Of a DNA stretch of 64,000 bases, positions 52,474 through 60,882 are shown piece after piece. This stretch comes from Spirochaetales bacterium (GTDB lineage: Bacteria; Spirochaetota; Spirochaetia; DAHUYW01): positions 1 to 64,000 of the forward strand of contig DAHUYW010000009.1 of assembly GCA_027306915.1 (NCBI GenBank). Reading direction: 5' to 3'. The position numbers and the translations under genes were made by a program. The notes beneath the pieces are model-generated. The model saw only the letters and a program-made list of their open reading frames with translations, ran no database searches and was not told where the DNA came from. Every line of letters begins with the position of its first letter. Position 1 is the first letter of the stretch.

Positions 52474-53580
52474 ATGAAGGCGCAGGACGCGCAGTCCAAG
52501 CACCCCAGAAGGATTGTACGCATCGATGAAGCGGCGGTACAGTCACATATCGACCAGGTGGTACGCGGCTCGACTGAGGAGACGCTGAATACGCTGTTGG
52601 ACGCAGAGGTTGACCCGCTGGTAAATGCGGGTCGCTACGAGCGAACCGAAGGGCGCACGGATACTCGTGCCGGCAGCTACCAGCGCAGACTCCGCACCAG
52701 GAGCGGTGAGGTTACGCTTAAAGTTCCAAAGCTCCGGAATCTGCCGTTCGAAACGGCAATCATTGAGCGTTACCGAAGGCGGGAGAGCTCAGTGGAAGAA
52801 ACCTTGGTCGAGATGTACTTGGCCGGGGTGAGCGTGCGTCCTGTGGAAGACATCACCGAAGCGTTGTAGGCAACGAAAGTCTCTCCGAGCACGGTGAGCA
52901 AATTGAACCAAGAGATCTATGAGCGCACCGAGCAGTGGCGTAACCAGCCCTTGCACGGGGAATACCCCTACGTCTTCCTCTACGGCATCGTGCTGAAGCG
53001 CTCGTGGGCCGGAGAGGTGCGAAACGTCAGCGTCCTCGTGGCAATTTCCGTCAACGGCGACGGTTACCGCGAGATGATCGGCGTCCCTGAAGGAGCCAAA
53101 GAGGACAAGGCCGGGTGGAGCAGTTTTCTGAAGCACCTCAAAGACCGCGGGCTTGGCGGGGTGCAGCTGGTTACCAGCGACAAATGCATCGGGCTCGTCG
53201 AATCGTTGGCGGAGTTCTATCCGCAGGCGCGATGGCAACGCTGCGCGGTGCATTTTTATCGTAACGTGTTCTCAGTTGTGCCGAAGGGCAAAGCGCGCGA
53301 AGTTGCGGCGATGGTGCACCAGGACACCCAGAAGACACGCGAATACATGAACTTCCCGGATGAGCATTGGCGTCACATCCGAACCAACAACCCACTGGAG
53401 CGGATCATGCGCGAGATACGAAGAAGGACTCGGGTCGTCGGGAGCTTCCCGGACGGAAACTCCGCGCTGATGTTGGTCGCGGCACGGCTGAGACACATCG
53501 CGGGAACCAAATGGAGAACCCGACGATATCTGAACGCTGAATTACTGGCAAAGCATCCCAAGGCGCAGGAGGTAGGGTAG
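52474..53580 (+). pseudogene. IS256-family transposase, inactivated
   Basis: The product reads as IS256-type Mutator transposase: TRAGSYQRRLRTRSGEVTLK, KVPKLRNLPFETAIIERYRR, KRSWAGEVRNVSVLVAI, RWQRCAVHFYRN and RTNNPLERIMREIRRRTRVV. Three lesions are visible. A TAG at 52867-52869 replaces the tryptophan expected in the family's EALWGT stretch. The first catalytic aspartate is Tyr (TAC at 52981-52983 in VFLYGIV, where relatives have LDGIV). Roughly 50-60 residues are missing between AAMVHQ and NFPDEHW near 53320-53345. ATG 52474 follows GAGGAGG. Confidence 0.9.
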
Positions 53581-53617
53581 TTCGTACGCCAGTTGAGGAC
53601 CACTTCAACAAAAGAGC

Positions 53618-53637
53618 GAAAGAATCTGGACACTACC
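53618..53637 (+). repeat. IS right end, first copy of a 20-base direct repeat
   Basis: GAAAGAATCTGGACACTACC at 53618-53637, repeated exactly at 54637-54656. It forms the right terminus of the IS256-family element. Confidence 0.9.
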
Positions 53638-53661
53638 TCGACTAGATGCTCTTGAAGCGAT

Positions 53662-54066
53662 TTATCTGTCTTCCATTTTTGGAGAATTCCTAATCCGCTT
53701 CAAGGCCTTGATCTCCCGGACTTCGAATTCCTTTCGGAGTTGCGACGGAATCGAGAATAAATCGACGAGAAGAAAGACCGTCAAGGCCGCAAAGCAGATC
53801 ACTCCGAAGATCAGAACGCCGGTTGCTCTCCCCAGGATCAGGAAGAAATAGGCGAGCTCGAGCCACAGAATCATGCCCAAGGCGAGGTATAGGCCTCCCC
53901 TTCCATGCCGACCCATATAGAACTGATGGATTCCAAGCGTGCCGAGGAAGACCCATAGAACATAGGCAAGACCGATACTTTTTTTGAACTTCTCCATTTC
54001 GGACTTCAACACGGCAAGTTCTTCTGCTGTCAACTTGCTCTTCAGCACAACAGCGTCCTCTTTCAT
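53662..54066 (-). CDS. TM2-domain protein
   Basis: 134 residues; ATG 54066 is preceded by GAGGAGGT. A charged N-terminal helix (LTAEELAVLKSEMEKFKKSI) leads into a TM2 domain: VLWVFLGTLGIHQFYMGRHG, RGGLYLALGMILWLELAYFF. A third hydrophobic segment (GVLIFGVICFAALTVFLLVD) precedes a basic tail. TM2 proteins are small membrane proteins of largely unknown function. It is the only intact gene in the segment between the two IS-end copies. Confidence 0.8.
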   Translation of the reverse strand: MKEDAVVLKSKLTAEELAVLKSEMEKFKKSIGLAYVLWVFLGTLGIHQFYMGRHGRGGLYLALGMILWLELAYFFLILGRATGVLIFGVICFAALTVFLLVDLFSIPSQLRKEFEVREIKALKRIRNSPKMEDR

Positions 54067-54106
54067 CCTGGACCTCCTCTAATTCGTGTATAGGCGAACC
54101 TAGTCA

Positions 54107-54430
54107 GGTTGTTGAAAAACGACTTTTGAAGTCGTGAAACTTCCGAGAAACAACGAGGACATGCGGACACAATGAGAATAGTGGATGTCCTTGAGGAAGA
54201 TTTGATGTGTGTTTGCCAAAGACCTTCTGCGTTTTCGAGCATTGCCAGAGAACTTCCACGGCGTCCCAAAAGCGCCCAACGCTGATTGAACTGAATCCGT
54301 GATTGACGTCCGCTTGATTGTAGGCAATCTCATCTTCCAGGACAAGATCCACCGGCTCGGTCTCCAGCCAAATCAATTGTCCCTACCTTTCGAACATTAT
54401 CATACCCAGATTCGGACAGAAAGCCGTCAT
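54107..54430 (+). mobile_element. Possible IS5/IS1182-type remnant
   Basis: GTTGTTGAAAAACGAC at 54109-54124 resembles the termini of IS5/IS1182-type elements (TGTTGAAAAAC), and a 17-base palindrome (54119-54135) follows. Downstream on the plus strand, one frame reads VIDVRLIVGNLIFQDKIHRL, similar to the N-terminal part of such transposases, but stops on both sides. The match is short and I hold it loosely. Confidence 0.35.
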
Positions 54431-54636
54431 TAAGAATGGAGAATCCACACTTTTTAGAAAGAAGTGTTCTGTGAAAGAGAGGGAGTCGAGCCTTTTCTCC
54501 TTTCGCTCCTCGTGCGTTCCAACTTTAATTTGGAAGGGTGCTCACGGCTGAACCTTTGGCGTTGGAGACCCGTCCAGACGTGCAGACTAAAGTCCCGAAC
54601 ATCACCGTCGCATAGAGAAGGTCAGCAATACAGTGG

Positions 54637-54656
54637 GAAAGAATCTGGACACTACC
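54637..54656 (+). repeat. IS right end, second copy
   Basis: Exact repeat of the 20 bases at 53618-53637, same orientation. It abuts the truncated sugar permease tail, which begins in the next bases. Confidence 0.9.
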
Positions 54657-54657
54657 C

Positions 54658-54851
54658 CTGCCCCTTGTGATGTTGAGCAGCAGCAACAAATACCCGCTCA
54701 TACTTGGCGTCACGACCATAACCTGCTTCAGGGATTCCCCGTTTACAATCTGACGGTTATGGGGGCATCCCTCACCAGCCTGCCCCTTCTCCTCCTGTTC
54801 TCGCTGTCACAGCGTTTCATAACCCCGCAGCTGACCGGGGCCATCAAGTAG
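54658..54851 (+). pseudogene. 3' tail of a MalG-type sugar ABC permease
   Basis: Reading from 54658 gives LPLVMLSSSNKYPLILGVTT, matching the stretch near the end of carbohydrate permeases of the MalG/CUT1 class. After a frameshift at about 54735-54745 the other frame gives TVMGASLTSLPLLLLFSLSQ and RFITPQLTGAIK, the usual C-terminal helix and ending (QRYF...TGAVKG). The rest of the gene is absent: the coding match starts two bases after the IS-end copy. Its 3' end overlaps the convergent LacI gene by eight bases. Confidence 0.65.
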
Positions 54852-55893
54852 AGACGGCCGGGGCAGTCCCGCTCGTGCCACGGAAGAATAGCTCCGGGGC
54901 CAGCGTGACGCGGAGCTGCGGGATCTTCTCTCCTCGCCGGATCCGCAGGATGATATCGACGGCGCTCCCGCACATCTCCCGAAAAGGCTGACCTATCGTC
55001 GTGAGCGCCGGCGCTACCATTTTCGAGATGCTTATGTTGTCGAGCCCTACGAGCGACACCTCTTCCGGCACTCGTTTACCTTGCCGCTGAAGCTCGTTGA
55101 GCGCGCCTAAGGCCATGAGGTCGTTGTGAGCCCAGAGGGCGGTGAACTTCTCCTTCTGTCGCCCCAGCTGCTCGATGGCGCGAGATCCGGCCTCGTATTT
55201 GAAGTTGCCTTCATAGACACAGGACTCCGGGATTGAGGCGCCCCGCCGGTTGACGGTTTCCTGGAAACCGAGGAAGCGCTCGCGTACGATGGCGATGTTC
55301 ATCGGTCCGGTTATGCAGGCAAACCGCCTGTGACCGAGCGAAAGGAGGTGCTCCGCTGCCATCACCCCCGCGCTATGGTTGTCCATGACCACCGTCGGCA
55401 CATCCTCCTGCTCGAGGGAGCGGTCGATGATGACGGATGGAATCCTCGACTCCTTGATGATCTGAAGAATCCGGCTCTCGTCGGAGACGCGCGAGAAGAT
55501 GATCCCGTCGACGTGACGCCGCACGAGATCACGGATGAAGCGCTCCTCCTTGTCCGGATCGTTGTTCGTGTTGCCGATGATCAAGGCAAAGCCGGCGCGC
55601 TCGGCGAACTCCTCGGCGTACTTGCTCATGAGAGCGAAGCTCTCGTTGAGAATGTCGGGGACGAGCAGCCCGATGAGGTTTCCGCTCTTAGAGCGCAGCC
55701 CCCGCGCGAGGAGATTCGGCCTGAAGTCCGTATCCCGAATCGCAGACAGCACCCGTTCCCGGGTTTCCGGCTCGACCGGGACGGTGTCGTTGATCACCCG
55801 CGACACCGTGGACACGGAGACCCCGGCAAGGCGGGCAACGTCCTTCATGGTGGCTGTTATGCTCTTGTCGCCCTCTTGCCCGGTCCGCTTCAT
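54844..55893 (-). CDS. LacI-family transcriptional repressor
   Basis: 349 residues from ATG 55893. The N-terminal helix-turn-helix is MKDVARLAGVSVSTVSRVIN with hinge RPNLLARGLRSKSG. The rest is a periplasmic-binding-protein-like sensor domain (GLLVPDILNESFALMSKYAE, DGIIFSRVSDE, FTALWAHNDLMALGALNELQ, VSLVGLDNISISKMVAPALT). It probably represses a sugar operon, perhaps the one whose permease tail lies just beyond its 3' end. Its own promoter carries a perfect operator, implying autoregulation. Confidence 0.92.
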   Translation of the reverse strand: MKRTGQEGDKSITATMKDVARLAGVSVSTVSRVINDTVPVEPETRERVLSAIRDTDFRPNLLARGLRSKSGNLIGLLVPDILNESFALMSKYAEEFAERAGFALIIGNTNNDPDKEERFIRDLVRRHVDGIIFSRVSDESRILQIIKESRIPSVIIDRSLEQEDVPTVVMDNHSAGVMAAEHLLSLGHRRFACITGPMNIAIVRERFLGFQETVNRRGASIPESCVYEGNFKYEAGSRAIEQLGRQKEKFTALWAHNDLMALGALNELQRQGKRVPEEVSLVGLDNISISKMVAPALTTIGQPFREMCGSAVDIILRIRRGEKIPQLRVTLAPELFFRGTSGTAPAVST

Positions 55894-55927
55894 GACACCT
55901 CGCCCACCCTATGGCGCGTGGCTTGCC

Positions 55928-55947
55928 GCCTGAAATCGATTTCAGGC
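55928..55947. promoter_or_regulatory. LacI-type operator
   Basis: Perfect 20-base palindrome GCCTGAAATCGATTTCAGGC centred on CG, as in LacI-family operators. It lies between the -10 element and the lacI-type ATG, over the expected transcription start, so bound repressor would block its own promoter. Confidence 0.8.
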
Positions 55948-55950
55948 CTG

Positions 55951-55979
55951 ATTGTAGCGATAGCAAACCTCCCTGTAAA
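55951..55979 (-). promoter_or_regulatory. Promoter of the LacI-family gene
   Basis: Minus strand -35 TTTACA (55974-55979) and -10 TACAAT (55951-55956), each five of six, with a 17-base spacer. It separates this gene from pyruvate kinase upstream. Confidence 0.75.
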
Positions 55980-56061
55980 GCTGCTCTCGTCCATGGAAGC
56001 GATTTCTCGAACAGGGGCGAGGGAGGGTTCCTCCAATCCCTTCGTCGTGCCGAGCGCGACG

Positions 56062-57471
56062 TCATATCCTGCTCGCCAGGCACTGGCGGGCAGTGTTGAG
56101 CTCGATGAAGTTCGACCCGGTGCTTCGCCCCGGGGTTCCGGCGAGGATCACCACGAGATCGTCGAGGCTTATGCGCGCATCCTCCATGAGGACGGTGAGC
56201 GTGTTGCGCAGGAGGTCGAAGGTCGTATCCGGCTTTGGCAGGTAGTAGGGGTGAATTCCGTAGCTCAAGGAGAGCTCTCGAATGACCCGCATGTGCGGTG
56301 AGGTCGCATAGACCGGGATCGGGCCTCGATAGGCGGAAAGAATGCGCGCGGAATAGCCGGACTCGGTGTCGATGATCATCGCCTTTACGGGAAGCTCGAG
56401 CGCAGCGCTGATCGCCGCCTTCGCGAGATAGTTGCGCAGGCGATTCTTCACCTGAAAAACGGGGAGATCCCAGAACTTGGGCTTCTCCCGCTCGACCACG
56501 AGCGCGATCTCGGCCATGGTCCGAACCGCCTCGATCGGATAGCGGCCATTGGCGGTCTCGCCCGAGAGCATGAGGACGTCGGTGCCGTCGAAGACCGCGT
56601 TTGCGACATCGCTCACCTCGGCGCGCGTCGGACGGGGGTTGTCGATCATCGAGTGAAGGAGCTGGGTTGCCGTAATGACCGGCTTCGCCCGCCTCACGCA
56701 GGCATTGATGATCGCCTTCTGCACCCCCGGCACTTCGGCCGCGGGGATCTCGATGCCGAGATCCCCGCGGGCAATCATCACCCCGAAAACCGAATCGAGA
56801 ATCTCTTCTATATTGTCGACCCCTTCGCGATTCTCGATCTTGGCGATGATCTTGGTCTTGCATTTGTGCTGATCCAGGATCGCCTGGATGTCCTCAACGT
56901 CCCTTCGGTTTCTAACGAAGGAGTGAGCGATGAAGTCGAGGTCATGGCGAATGGCAAATTCGATGTATTCCCGGTCGCGATCCGAAAGGGAGGGGAGACT
57001 GACGTGCACCGCCGGCACGTTGACGCTCTTCTTGTTGCGAATCACCCCATCGTTTTTCGCCTCGCATACCAGGCCGGACCGCGTACGCTCGATGGCGACG
57101 AGCTCGAGGAGACCGTCGTCGATGAGGATGCTCGCCCCCTCGGGAATCTCCCGGGGGAATCGCTCGTAGCTCACCTGAATGCAGTCGGCGGCCTTCTTAC
57201 TCCCGATCTTGATCCTGTCGCCGGTGTGAACCGGGATGTCGTTCTCGATACCCACCGTGCGGATCTCCGGCCCCTTCGTGTCGAGCATAAGGGCGATCTT
57301 GTCAGAGATCGCGCGTACGTTCTTGATGACCCGCAGGGTGTCGGCTGGCGACTGGTGGGCGGTGTTCAGGCGGACGGCGTCCATGCCGGCCTCGTGGAGT
57401 GCGGCGATGAGCGACTTGTCACAGTTGCGGTCGGAGATGGTTGCGACGATTTTGGTCTTTTTGGATATCAT
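56062..57471 (-). CDS. pyk: Pyruvate kinase
   Basis: 469 residues from ATG 57471 (MISKKTKIVATISD, the usual family beginning). ATG 57507, 12 codons earlier, has GGAAG upstream and cannot be excluded. Features: LDTKGPEIRTVG, IAKIENREGVDNIEEILDSV with the active-site Lys, the MIARGDLGIEIP motif, PVITATQLLHSMIDNPRPTR, and SGETANGRYP. It converts phosphoenolpyruvate and ADP to pyruvate and ATP, the last glycolytic step. Transcribed from a promoter divergent from the ygjP-like gene. Confidence 0.95.
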   Translation of the reverse strand: MISKKTKIVATISDRNCDKSLIAALHEAGMDAVRLNTAHQSPADTLRVIKNVRAISDKIALMLDTKGPEIRTVGIENDIPVHTGDRIKIGSKKAADCIQVSYERFPREIPEGASILIDDGLLELVAIERTRSGLVCEAKNDGVIRNKKSVNVPAVHVSLPSLSDRDREYIEFAIRHDLDFIAHSFVRNRRDVEDIQAILDQHKCKTKIIAKIENREGVDNIEEILDSVFGVMIARGDLGIEIPAAEVPGVQKAIINACVRRAKPVITATQLLHSMIDNPRPTRAEVSDVANAVFDGTDVLMLSGETANGRYPIEAVRTMAEIALVVEREKPKFWDLPVFQVKNRLRNYLAKAAISAALELPVKAMIIDTESGYSARILSAYRGPIPVYATSPHMRVIRELSLSYGIHPYYLPKPDTTFDLLRNTLTVLMEDARISLDDLVVILAGTPGRSTGSNFIELNTARQCLASRI

Positions 57472-57533
57472 AGTGGTATTCACTCTGTAGGTTTGCCGGT
57501 GAGTCATCCATAGATACTTCCGGGGAATGACTC

Positions 57534-57563
57534 ACAGTAGCGGATCGCAGCGTTCCCTGTCAA
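57534..57563 (-). promoter_or_regulatory. Promoter for pyk
   Basis: Minus strand -35 TTGACA (57558-57563, perfect) with -10 TACTGT (57534-57539, three of six) at an 18-base spacing. The next promoter, in the other direction, starts 16 bases away. Confidence 0.5.
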
Positions 57564-57578
57564 CGCAGCGCCGGGGGC

Positions 57579-57607
57579 TTGACCATCCATCGCGCTTTCG
57601 GTATAGA
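57579..57607 (+). promoter_or_regulatory. Promoter for the YgjP-like gene
   Basis: -35 TTGACC (57579-57584, five of six), 17-base spacer, -10 TATAGA (57602-57607, four of six). The expected start of transcription coincides with the ATG at 57613, which would give a leaderless message. Confidence 0.55.
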
Positions 57608-57612
57608 TCGGT

Positions 57613-58338
57613 ATGCGGAGCGAGGGTGAAGCCCATTCCCTGCCTCTGGCGGGGCGACGGGTTACCTGCCTCATCCATCGGCACAAGAATCAAAAATACA
57701 TCAACCTTCGTATCTCTCTCGAAGGCGAGGTGATTGTCTCGGCCCCGTATGGGGTGAGCGTCGCCCGGATCAAGGAGTCACTCGAGAAGAAGGAGAGGTG
57801 GATCACCCGTCACCTCTCCAAGGTGGCCGAGAATCGCGTCGTCCATGATCCGGCGCTTCGACTGCTCTACCGGGGCCATTCGCTAGCGGTTCGGGCTTAC
57901 GCCGATCCCAGAAGGAAGCGAGTGATCTGGGTGAACGAGGAGGCCAAGACCGTCGAGATTCACACGAAGGAGCCCACGCGGAAGACTGTTCTCGCAATCC
58001 TCGAGGGTTTCTTGCTTCGCCAGGCGAAGCGCCAGTTCGCCAAGAGGGCCCAAGAGCTCTCAACGCTTACCGGCATCAAGTTTAAGCGGCTCTTTATCCG
58101 CAATCAGCGCACACGGTGGGGAAGCTCTTCGGGCAGCGGCAATATCTCCGTGAACTGGCGCGCCATCATGGCGCCTCCCTCCGTGCAGGATTACCTTCTC
58201 ATCCACGAGCTCGCCCACCAGGTCCAGCTGAACCACTCCAAGGCCTTCTGGAAGGTAGTCGAGCGCTGGTGCCCGGACTACAAGACCGCAAACCACTGGC
58301 TCAAGAACCACGCTCTCCTTATGTCGCTGTTCAGGTAA
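57613..58338 (+). CDS. YgjP-like metallopeptidase-domain protein
   Basis: 241 residues. The metal site LLIHELAHQVQLNHSKAFW, with HELAH at about 198-202 and the following NHS, plus the upstream FIRNQRTRWGSSSGSGNISV, are the hallmarks of the YgjP/DUF45 family of zincin-like proteins. The N-terminal domain has VSAPYGVSVARIKESLEKKE. Physiological role is poorly defined. The start has no Shine-Dalgarno. Confidence 0.87.
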   Translation: MRSEGEAHSLPLAGRRVTCLIHRHKNQKYINLRISLEGEVIVSAPYGVSVARIKESLEKKERWITRHLSKVAENRVVHDPALRLLYRGHSLAVRAYADPRRKRVIWVNEEAKTVEIHTKEPTRKTVLAILEGFLLRQAKRQFAKRAQELSTLTGIKFKRLFIRNQRTRWGSSSGSGNISVNWRAIMAPPSVQDYLLIHELAHQVQLNHSKAFWKVVERWCPDYKTANHWLKNHALLMSLFR

Positions 58339-58383
58339 GCCGGCAGGATACCCAGCGGTTGCGGCTGTGTGTCTTCTTTTCGT

Positions 58384-58412
58384 TTGACAGATCGCCAGAG
58401 GGGTGCCATAAT
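58384..58412 (+). promoter_or_regulatory. Promoter of the LacI-SBP fusion gene
   Basis: -35 TTGACA (58384-58389, perfect), 17-base spacer, -10 CATAAT (58407-58412, five of six). The leader is about 50 bases and contains a CG-centred palindrome. Confidence 0.75.
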
Positions 58413-58427
58413 GAGGACGATCGCCTT

Positions 58428-58439
58428 TGGATCGATCCA
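58428..58439. promoter_or_regulatory. Possible LacI-type operator
   Basis: TGGATCGATCCA, a perfect 12-base palindrome centred on CG, about ten bases after the expected transcription start of the LacI-SBP fusion gene. Position suits autorepression. The sequence differs from the operator at 55928. Confidence 0.4.
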
Positions 58440-58468
58440 TTGTTCGTTAAGCGAAGACACTCATAGGC

Positions 58469-60739
58469 ATGGCGACAGTCAAGGACATAGCGAGGATCGC
58501 AGGCGTCTCTCACGGAACCGTCTCCAACGTGTTGAACGGGCGGCACGGGGTAAGCCCCGACAAGGCGCGCAGGGTCGAGGAGGCCATTCACGCCCTCGGC
58601 TACGTGCCCGACGGCAACGCCCGCAGCCTGAAGACGAGTAAGACCCGCTCGGTCGCGGTGATTCTTCCCAACATCGTCGACCCCCACTTTGCACAGCTCT
58701 TTACGGGAGTTGAACGCGTGCTCGCGGAAAGCGGCTACTCGGTCGGCCTCTTCATCACCGCGGAGATCGCGGCCAAAGAGAGCCTTATTCTCGAGCAGAT
58801 CCTGCGCCAGCGCTTCGACGGAGTCGTCATCGCGACTTGCCAGCCCGAGGCGCGCGCCTGCTTCGAGCGGCTGCGCGAAAAGAACGTGAAGGTCGTCTTC
58901 GTCGAGCGCGAGCACGCCGATCGGCTCTATAGCTTTGCCTTCGTGGACACCTATGCTGCCGTGCACAACGCGGTCGAGCGCCTTCTATCGGAAGGGATGC
59001 GGAGTCTCGTCCTCGTTGCCGGCCCGCGGGAATACTCAAGCGAGGAGACGGCGATCCGCGCCTTTGCCGAGGCGCACCGTGAGCGATCCGTCGAAGTTGC
59101 GCCGGACAGGATCCTCATGACAAACTATGACCGGGAGGGAGCCTTCCGGGCGACGATCCGGCTGCTTCGATCGTCGAGGGCCGTTGACGCCATCCTAGCC
59201 ACCTCGACCCAGATGATCGAAGGAGTCATGAAGGCCTTTGCGATCGGAGCGCCGCCGGAGCTGCAGAGGCCATCCTTCATCACCTTGAGCGAGGATTCCT
59301 GGACCGGCGGCGCATGCGAGAACGTCATCAAAATCGGACGCCCCTCCATAAAGGTCGGCGAGGTTGCCGCGGAGCTGCTCCTCGGCGACTTTGCTCAGCC
59401 CTTCTTCCAGCCGCAGCGGCGGCGGGTGGAGATCCCGTTTCCGTCGGCCGGTCGCGGGGCTGCGTCCCGCTCGCCCGCTCGCCGAAGCTCCACGGTACGG
59501 GTCCTTGCCCTGCGAGGGTCGGGTGCGGAGGCGCTCGGAGCCCTCCTACCTGACTTTCGCGCACGCTCGCAGATTGACGTGAAGATCGAGACGCTTGAGT
59601 ACGAGGAGCTCTACGATGCAATTCGCGGAGAAAAAAACCTCGATCGAATCGACGTCTTTCAGATCGATACCCCGTGGCTCGAAGAGCTCGTTCGAGAGGG
59701 TCAGCTTCTTCGCCTCGACGATCTCCTTGCAAAGACTCCGCAGGCGGTCGCCGACTTCATCCCTGGCATCCTCGAAACCTACGCCCGCTACGGAGATTGC
59801 TACTTCGCCCTGCCTTACCTCTTCGATACCCAGCTCCTCTTCTACCGAAAGGATCTCCTCGAGGACATCGGCGCGCGGAGGCAGTTCTACGAGCTGCACC
59901 GCGCCGAGCTTCGGGTCCCAGAGAGCTGGCAAGAGTTCAACGCCGTCGCCCGCTTCTTCAGCCGCGCTTATAACCCCGCCTCGCCGGTTGCATATGGGAC
60001 CACCGCGGGGGCGAGATTCTCAAGCGGAGCCACGTGCGAGTTTCTTCCCCGGCAGTGGGGATTCGGGGGAGAAAGCTTCGACGACGCGGGAAACGTGACG
60101 CTCGACAGCCCGGAAAGCCTCCGCGCCCTCGAGAGCTACCTCGAGACCTTTCACTATGCCTCGCCGCGGTCGCCGCACCACTACTGGGACGAGCAGGTGG
60201 CTGAGTTCCTTGCCGGTGACGCCGCAATGATGATCCTCTTCTTCGCCCATGCGACTCGGATCGCCGACCGCGGCATGTCGAAGGTCGTCGGCAAGATCGG
60301 ATACGCCCTGGTCCCCGGAAAGACGGGGCTGCTCGGAGGATGGTCCCTTGCGATCAACTCCGCGAGCCGGCAGGCCGAAGCCGCCTTCAGTTTCTTGAGC
60401 TGGGCCACCGGCAAGGAGATGGCGATTCCCTCGACGGTGCTCGGAGCATCTACCTCCTCGGTCTCGCTGTACAAGAGCTCCGAGCTCCTCGAGATCTATC
60501 CGTGGCTGCCGAAGGCTCTCGAAAGCTTTCGCAACAATCGCCGGCGCTGGCTGCCTTCCCGCGTTCGGGAGGCAGGGCTCTCGGAACGCGAGTTCGAGAA
60601 GATCGTCGGCCTTGCGGTTCACTCGTGCGTGGCCGGCGAGCTTTCGGCCGCCGAGGCGCTGAAGGAGGCGGCGAAGCGCCTGCGCCGCTACGGTGAGTCC
60701 GGAGCCCCCCGCGACGGAAAGGAGGTCCCGCAGGCATAG
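58469..60739 (+). CDS. LacI-family regulator fused to an extracellular-type solute-binding domain
   Basis: 756 residues, about twice a normal LacI protein. Residues 1-60 are the DNA-binding domain ([20 protein letters not shown]). Residues of about 60-325 form the usual LacI sensor ([46 protein letters not shown]). After an Arg/Ser linker, about 345-735 is a second sensor of the type II solute-binding fold, MalE/UgpB-like ([56 protein letters not shown]). There is no signal peptide, so this domain works in the cytoplasm, presumably as a second ligand sensor. Upstream of xylA in the same direction. Confidence 0.9.
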   Translation: MATVKDIARIAGVSHGTVSNVLNGRHGVSPDKARRVEEAIHALGYVPDGNARSLKTSKTRSVAVILPNIVDPHFAQLFTGVERVLAESGYSVGLFITAEIAAKESLILEQILRQRFDGVVIATCQPEARACFERLREKNVKVVFVEREHADRLYSFAFVDTYAAVHNAVERLLSEGMRSLVLVAGPREYSSEETAIRAFAEAHRERSVEVAPDRILMTNYDREGAFRATIRLLRSSRAVDAILATSTQMIEGVMKAFAIGAPPELQRPSFITLSEDSWTGGACENVIKIGRPSIKVGEVAAELLLGDFAQPFFQPQRRRVEIPFPSAGRGAASRSPARRSSTVRVLALRGSGAEALGALLPDFRARSQIDVKIETLEYEELYDAIRGEKNLDRIDVFQIDTPWLEELVREGQLLRLDDLLAKTPQAVADFIPGILETYARYGDCYFALPYLFDTQLLFYRKDLLEDIGARRQFYELHRAELRVPESWQEFNAVARFFSRAYNPASPVAYGTTAGARFSSGATCEFLPRQWGFGGESFDDAGNVTLDSPESLRALESYLETFHYASPRSPHHYWDEQVAEFLAGDAAMMILFFAHATRIADRGMSKVVGKIGYALVPGKTGLLGGWSLAINSASRQAEAAFSFLSWATGKEMAIPSTVLGASTSSVSLYKSSELLEIYPWLPKALESFRNNRRRWLPSRVREAGLSEREFEKIVGLAVHSCVAGELSAAEALKEAAKRLRRYGESGAPRDGKEVPQA

Positions 60740-60882
60740 AAGGCTCAACTCTTGCTCTCACCGGTGGCCTGAGCGCACGGCGGGCATCGTTCGTTGCCGT
60801 CGGCGGCCGCCGAAGACAAGTCGCGACACAGGCCGAATTGCAGGTCATAGAGAATCATTCCAAATACACCGGAGGTGCTGTT

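Larger units (their letters stand above)
52374..53637 (+). mobile_element. Decayed IS256-family insertion sequence
   Basis: Right end 53614-53637 ends in CTGGACACTACC. The left end 52374-52397 is its imperfect inverted repeat (16 of 24 bases match). Between them is one transposase gene broken by a stop codon, an internal deletion and a changed catalytic residue. Total 1264 bases. No target-site duplication could be made out. A second copy of the last 20 bases of the right end occurs at 54637-54656. Confidence 0.75.
54067..54657. other. Gene-poor scrap region between TM2 gene and permease tail
   Basis: About 590 bases, more AT-rich than the window average, with only short unsupported frames. 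It contains an IS-end-like sequence with a palindrome at 54107-54135, a possible transposase remnant up to about 54430, and the second copy of the IS256 right end at 54637-54656. Confidence 0.5.

Noticed and set aside
52364..53647. Target-site duplication flanking the IS256-family element
   Set aside because: The eight to ten bases outside the two ends do not match; either they have decayed or the element was rearranged.
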